Source: SCGC-AAA076-P13 sp964613455
GTDB taxonomy: Bacteria; Pseudomonadota; Gammaproteobacteria; Magnimaribacterales; D2472
Direction: 5' to 3'
Assembly (NCBI GenBank): GCA_964613455.1
Contig: CAZTGS010000001.1
Location: 73,633 to 137,632 of the forward strand
DNA: 64,000 nt
A program made the translations under genes and the position numbers. How positions within the stretch are numbered: the first letter of the stretch is position 1; each line of letters begins with the position of its first letter. The notes under the pieces were generated by a model, which worked only from the letters and a program-made list of their open reading frames with translations, was not told the origin of the DNA and searched no databases. This document shows, piece by piece, positions 63,453 to 64,000 of the stretch.

Positions 63453-63686
63453 TTATTCTTGTTTTAAATAAGCAAGAATTATAATAATAGCTACTAAAGC
63501 AAGGAGAGAGTCTTCTCCAAGCATATTAAGTATATTTGATACATTATTATAAACATCTCCAACAAAAGGAGTATCTGGCCCAAAAATTATACCAAGAAGC
63601 AGTGAAACAACTACTAATGGTATTAATAGTTTAGTTACTTTATTTAAAAAGGTGGTGAGGCTGGCTAGTGTGATTTTAAAATTCAT
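63453..63686 (-). CDS. Small two-helix membrane protein, unknown function (copy 2)
   Basis: This 77-residue protein has membrane segments at about 16-36 and 57-74, joined by a loop containing GDVYNNVSNILNMLGED. The plan matches the neighbour at 63743-63961: helix, a GD/D-V-N-hydrophobic amphipathic loop, helix, short charged end. It looks like a diverged tandem copy. There is no clear Shine-Dalgarno, only an A/T-rich leader. I do not recognise a family. Confidence 0.6.
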   Translation of the reverse strand: MNFKITLASLTTFLNKVTKLLIPLVVVSLLLGIIFGPDTPFVGDVYNNVSNILNMLGEDSLLALVAIIIILAYLKQE

Positions 63687-63702
63687 ATATATTTATATAA
63701 AG

Positions 63703-63728
63703 TTAAGAAGGGCCTAAGCCCTTCCTAA
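63703..63728 (-). terminator. Strong hairpin terminator between the two small membrane protein genes
   Basis: GAAGGGC and GCCCTTC (63707-63724) form a seven-base-pair stem with a four-base loop, extended by three A-T pairs past one mismatch. On the minus strand a T-rich segment follows. It would end most transcripts of the upstream small gene before the second copy. Confidence 0.7.
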
Positions 63729-63742
63729 CAAGATGTTAAGTA

Positions 63743-63961
63743 TTATGACTTAACTAGGCTCATAAGAACTGCTAGAACAAGAAGTCCAACAACGCCATTA
63801 GTAGCTAACGTTTCAACTAGTGAAGTTATGTTACCAATTACGTCAAGTCCTAGCATGTCACCAAAAGCTAAGCTTCCGACGATCCCTAGTCCTAAAATTC
63901 CTACTATGACACTAGTTAGATTACTAACTAAGTCGCCTATCATTCTCCATGCGTTATCCAT
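63743..63961 (-). CDS. Small two-helix membrane protein, unknown function (copy 1)
   Basis: This 72-residue protein starts MDNAWRMIGDL, has a glycine-rich membrane segment at about 14-33, a loop GLDVIGNITSLVETLATNG and a second segment at about 54-70, ending LVKS. A very strong ribosome site, AGGGGGG, lies seven bases before the ATG. With the hairpin downstream this suggests an abundant product. No family is recognised; size and helices recall small holin-like or pore-like proteins, but nothing specific supports that. Confidence 0.65.
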   Translation of the reverse strand: MDNAWRMIGDLVSNLTSVIVGILGLGIVGSLAFGDMLGLDVIGNITSLVETLATNGVVGLLVLAVLMSLVKS

Positions 63962-64000
63962 AATATTCCCCCCTATAGGTTTTTTTTATGTTTTGCAGGT

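Noticed and set aside
1..64000. Mobile elements, prophage, toxin-antitoxin or defence genes
   Set aside because: No transposase, integrase, inverted terminal repeats, restriction or abortive-infection domains are seen; base composition looks even and every large gene is a core function.

Overview
The window is one continuous stretch of bacterial chromosome, AT-rich and very densely coded. Almost every gene has a clear proteobacterial counterpart, and most neighbours are separated by a few bases or overlap by 1 to 17. Gene order matches conserved gammaproteobacterial blocks (the recA/fdxA/pcm/surE/ispDF/ftsB/eno/kdsA/pyrG block, rpsF-rpsR-rplI-dnaB-alr, the dcw cluster with rnpB-rsmI-lpoA, sspA-petCBA-rpsI-rplM-zapE, murA-ibaG-mlaC next to kdsD-lptA-lptB-rpoN, mreBCD-yhdP opposite gatCAB, and hemA-prfA-prmC opposite ispE-tRNA-prs-rplY-pth-ychF). 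Low GC, short spacers and many gene losses inside these blocks suggest a streamlined free-living marine gammaproteobacterium, SAR86-like or similar. That placement is inferred from gene content, not from a marker search.

Layout. 1-160: divergent promoter region with a near-perfect LexA box, between the first codons of a probable recA and a ferredoxin gene. 790-8130: minus-strand operon pyrG-kdsA-eno-ftsB-ispDF-surE-pcm-popT. 8216-11767: rpsF-rpsR-rplI-dnaB-alr. 11849-27428: division and cell-wall cluster mraZ-ftsZ-rsmH-ftsL-ftsI-murE-murF-mraY-murD-ftsW-murG-murC-ddl-ftsQ-ftsA, with ftsZ moved from its usual place after ftsA. 27513-28683: RNase P RNA and rsmI. 28702-43040: lpoA-like lipoprotein gene, sspA, cytochrome bc1, ribosomal proteins L13 and S9, zapE, a DegS-like protease, murA-ibaG-mlaC, kdsD-lptA-lptB-rpoN and mgtE. 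43032-47754: mreBCD and a shortened yhdP. 47830-50986: gatCAB. 50994-54630: acyl-CoA ligase, MaoC-type hydratase, SelO. 54627-58807: hemA-prfA-prmC plus a GH84 O-GlcNAcase-like gene. 58973-63348: ispE, tRNA-Gln, prs, rplY, pth, ychF, tRNA-Met. 63453-63961: two tandem small membrane proteins of unknown function.

Much of the window serves envelope growth: peptidoglycan precursors (murA, murC-G, ddl, mraY), lipid carrier (ispDF, ispE, popT), septum and rod machinery (fts and mre genes, lpoA), LPS (kdsA, kdsD, lptA, lptB) and outer-membrane lipid handling (mlaC, yhdP). The rest is translation and core metabolism.

I found no CRISPR array, prophage, insertion sequence, toxin-antitoxin pair or defence island. 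The observations most worth checking are a MurD lacking part of its central domain and with an altered P-loop, an SSQ motif in FtsI, relocated ftsZ behind a leaderless mraZ promoter carrying 10-bp MraZ-type repeats, a ferredoxin with an unexplained C-terminal half, an O-GlcNAcase-like enzyme in the release-factor operon, and the paired small membrane proteins.
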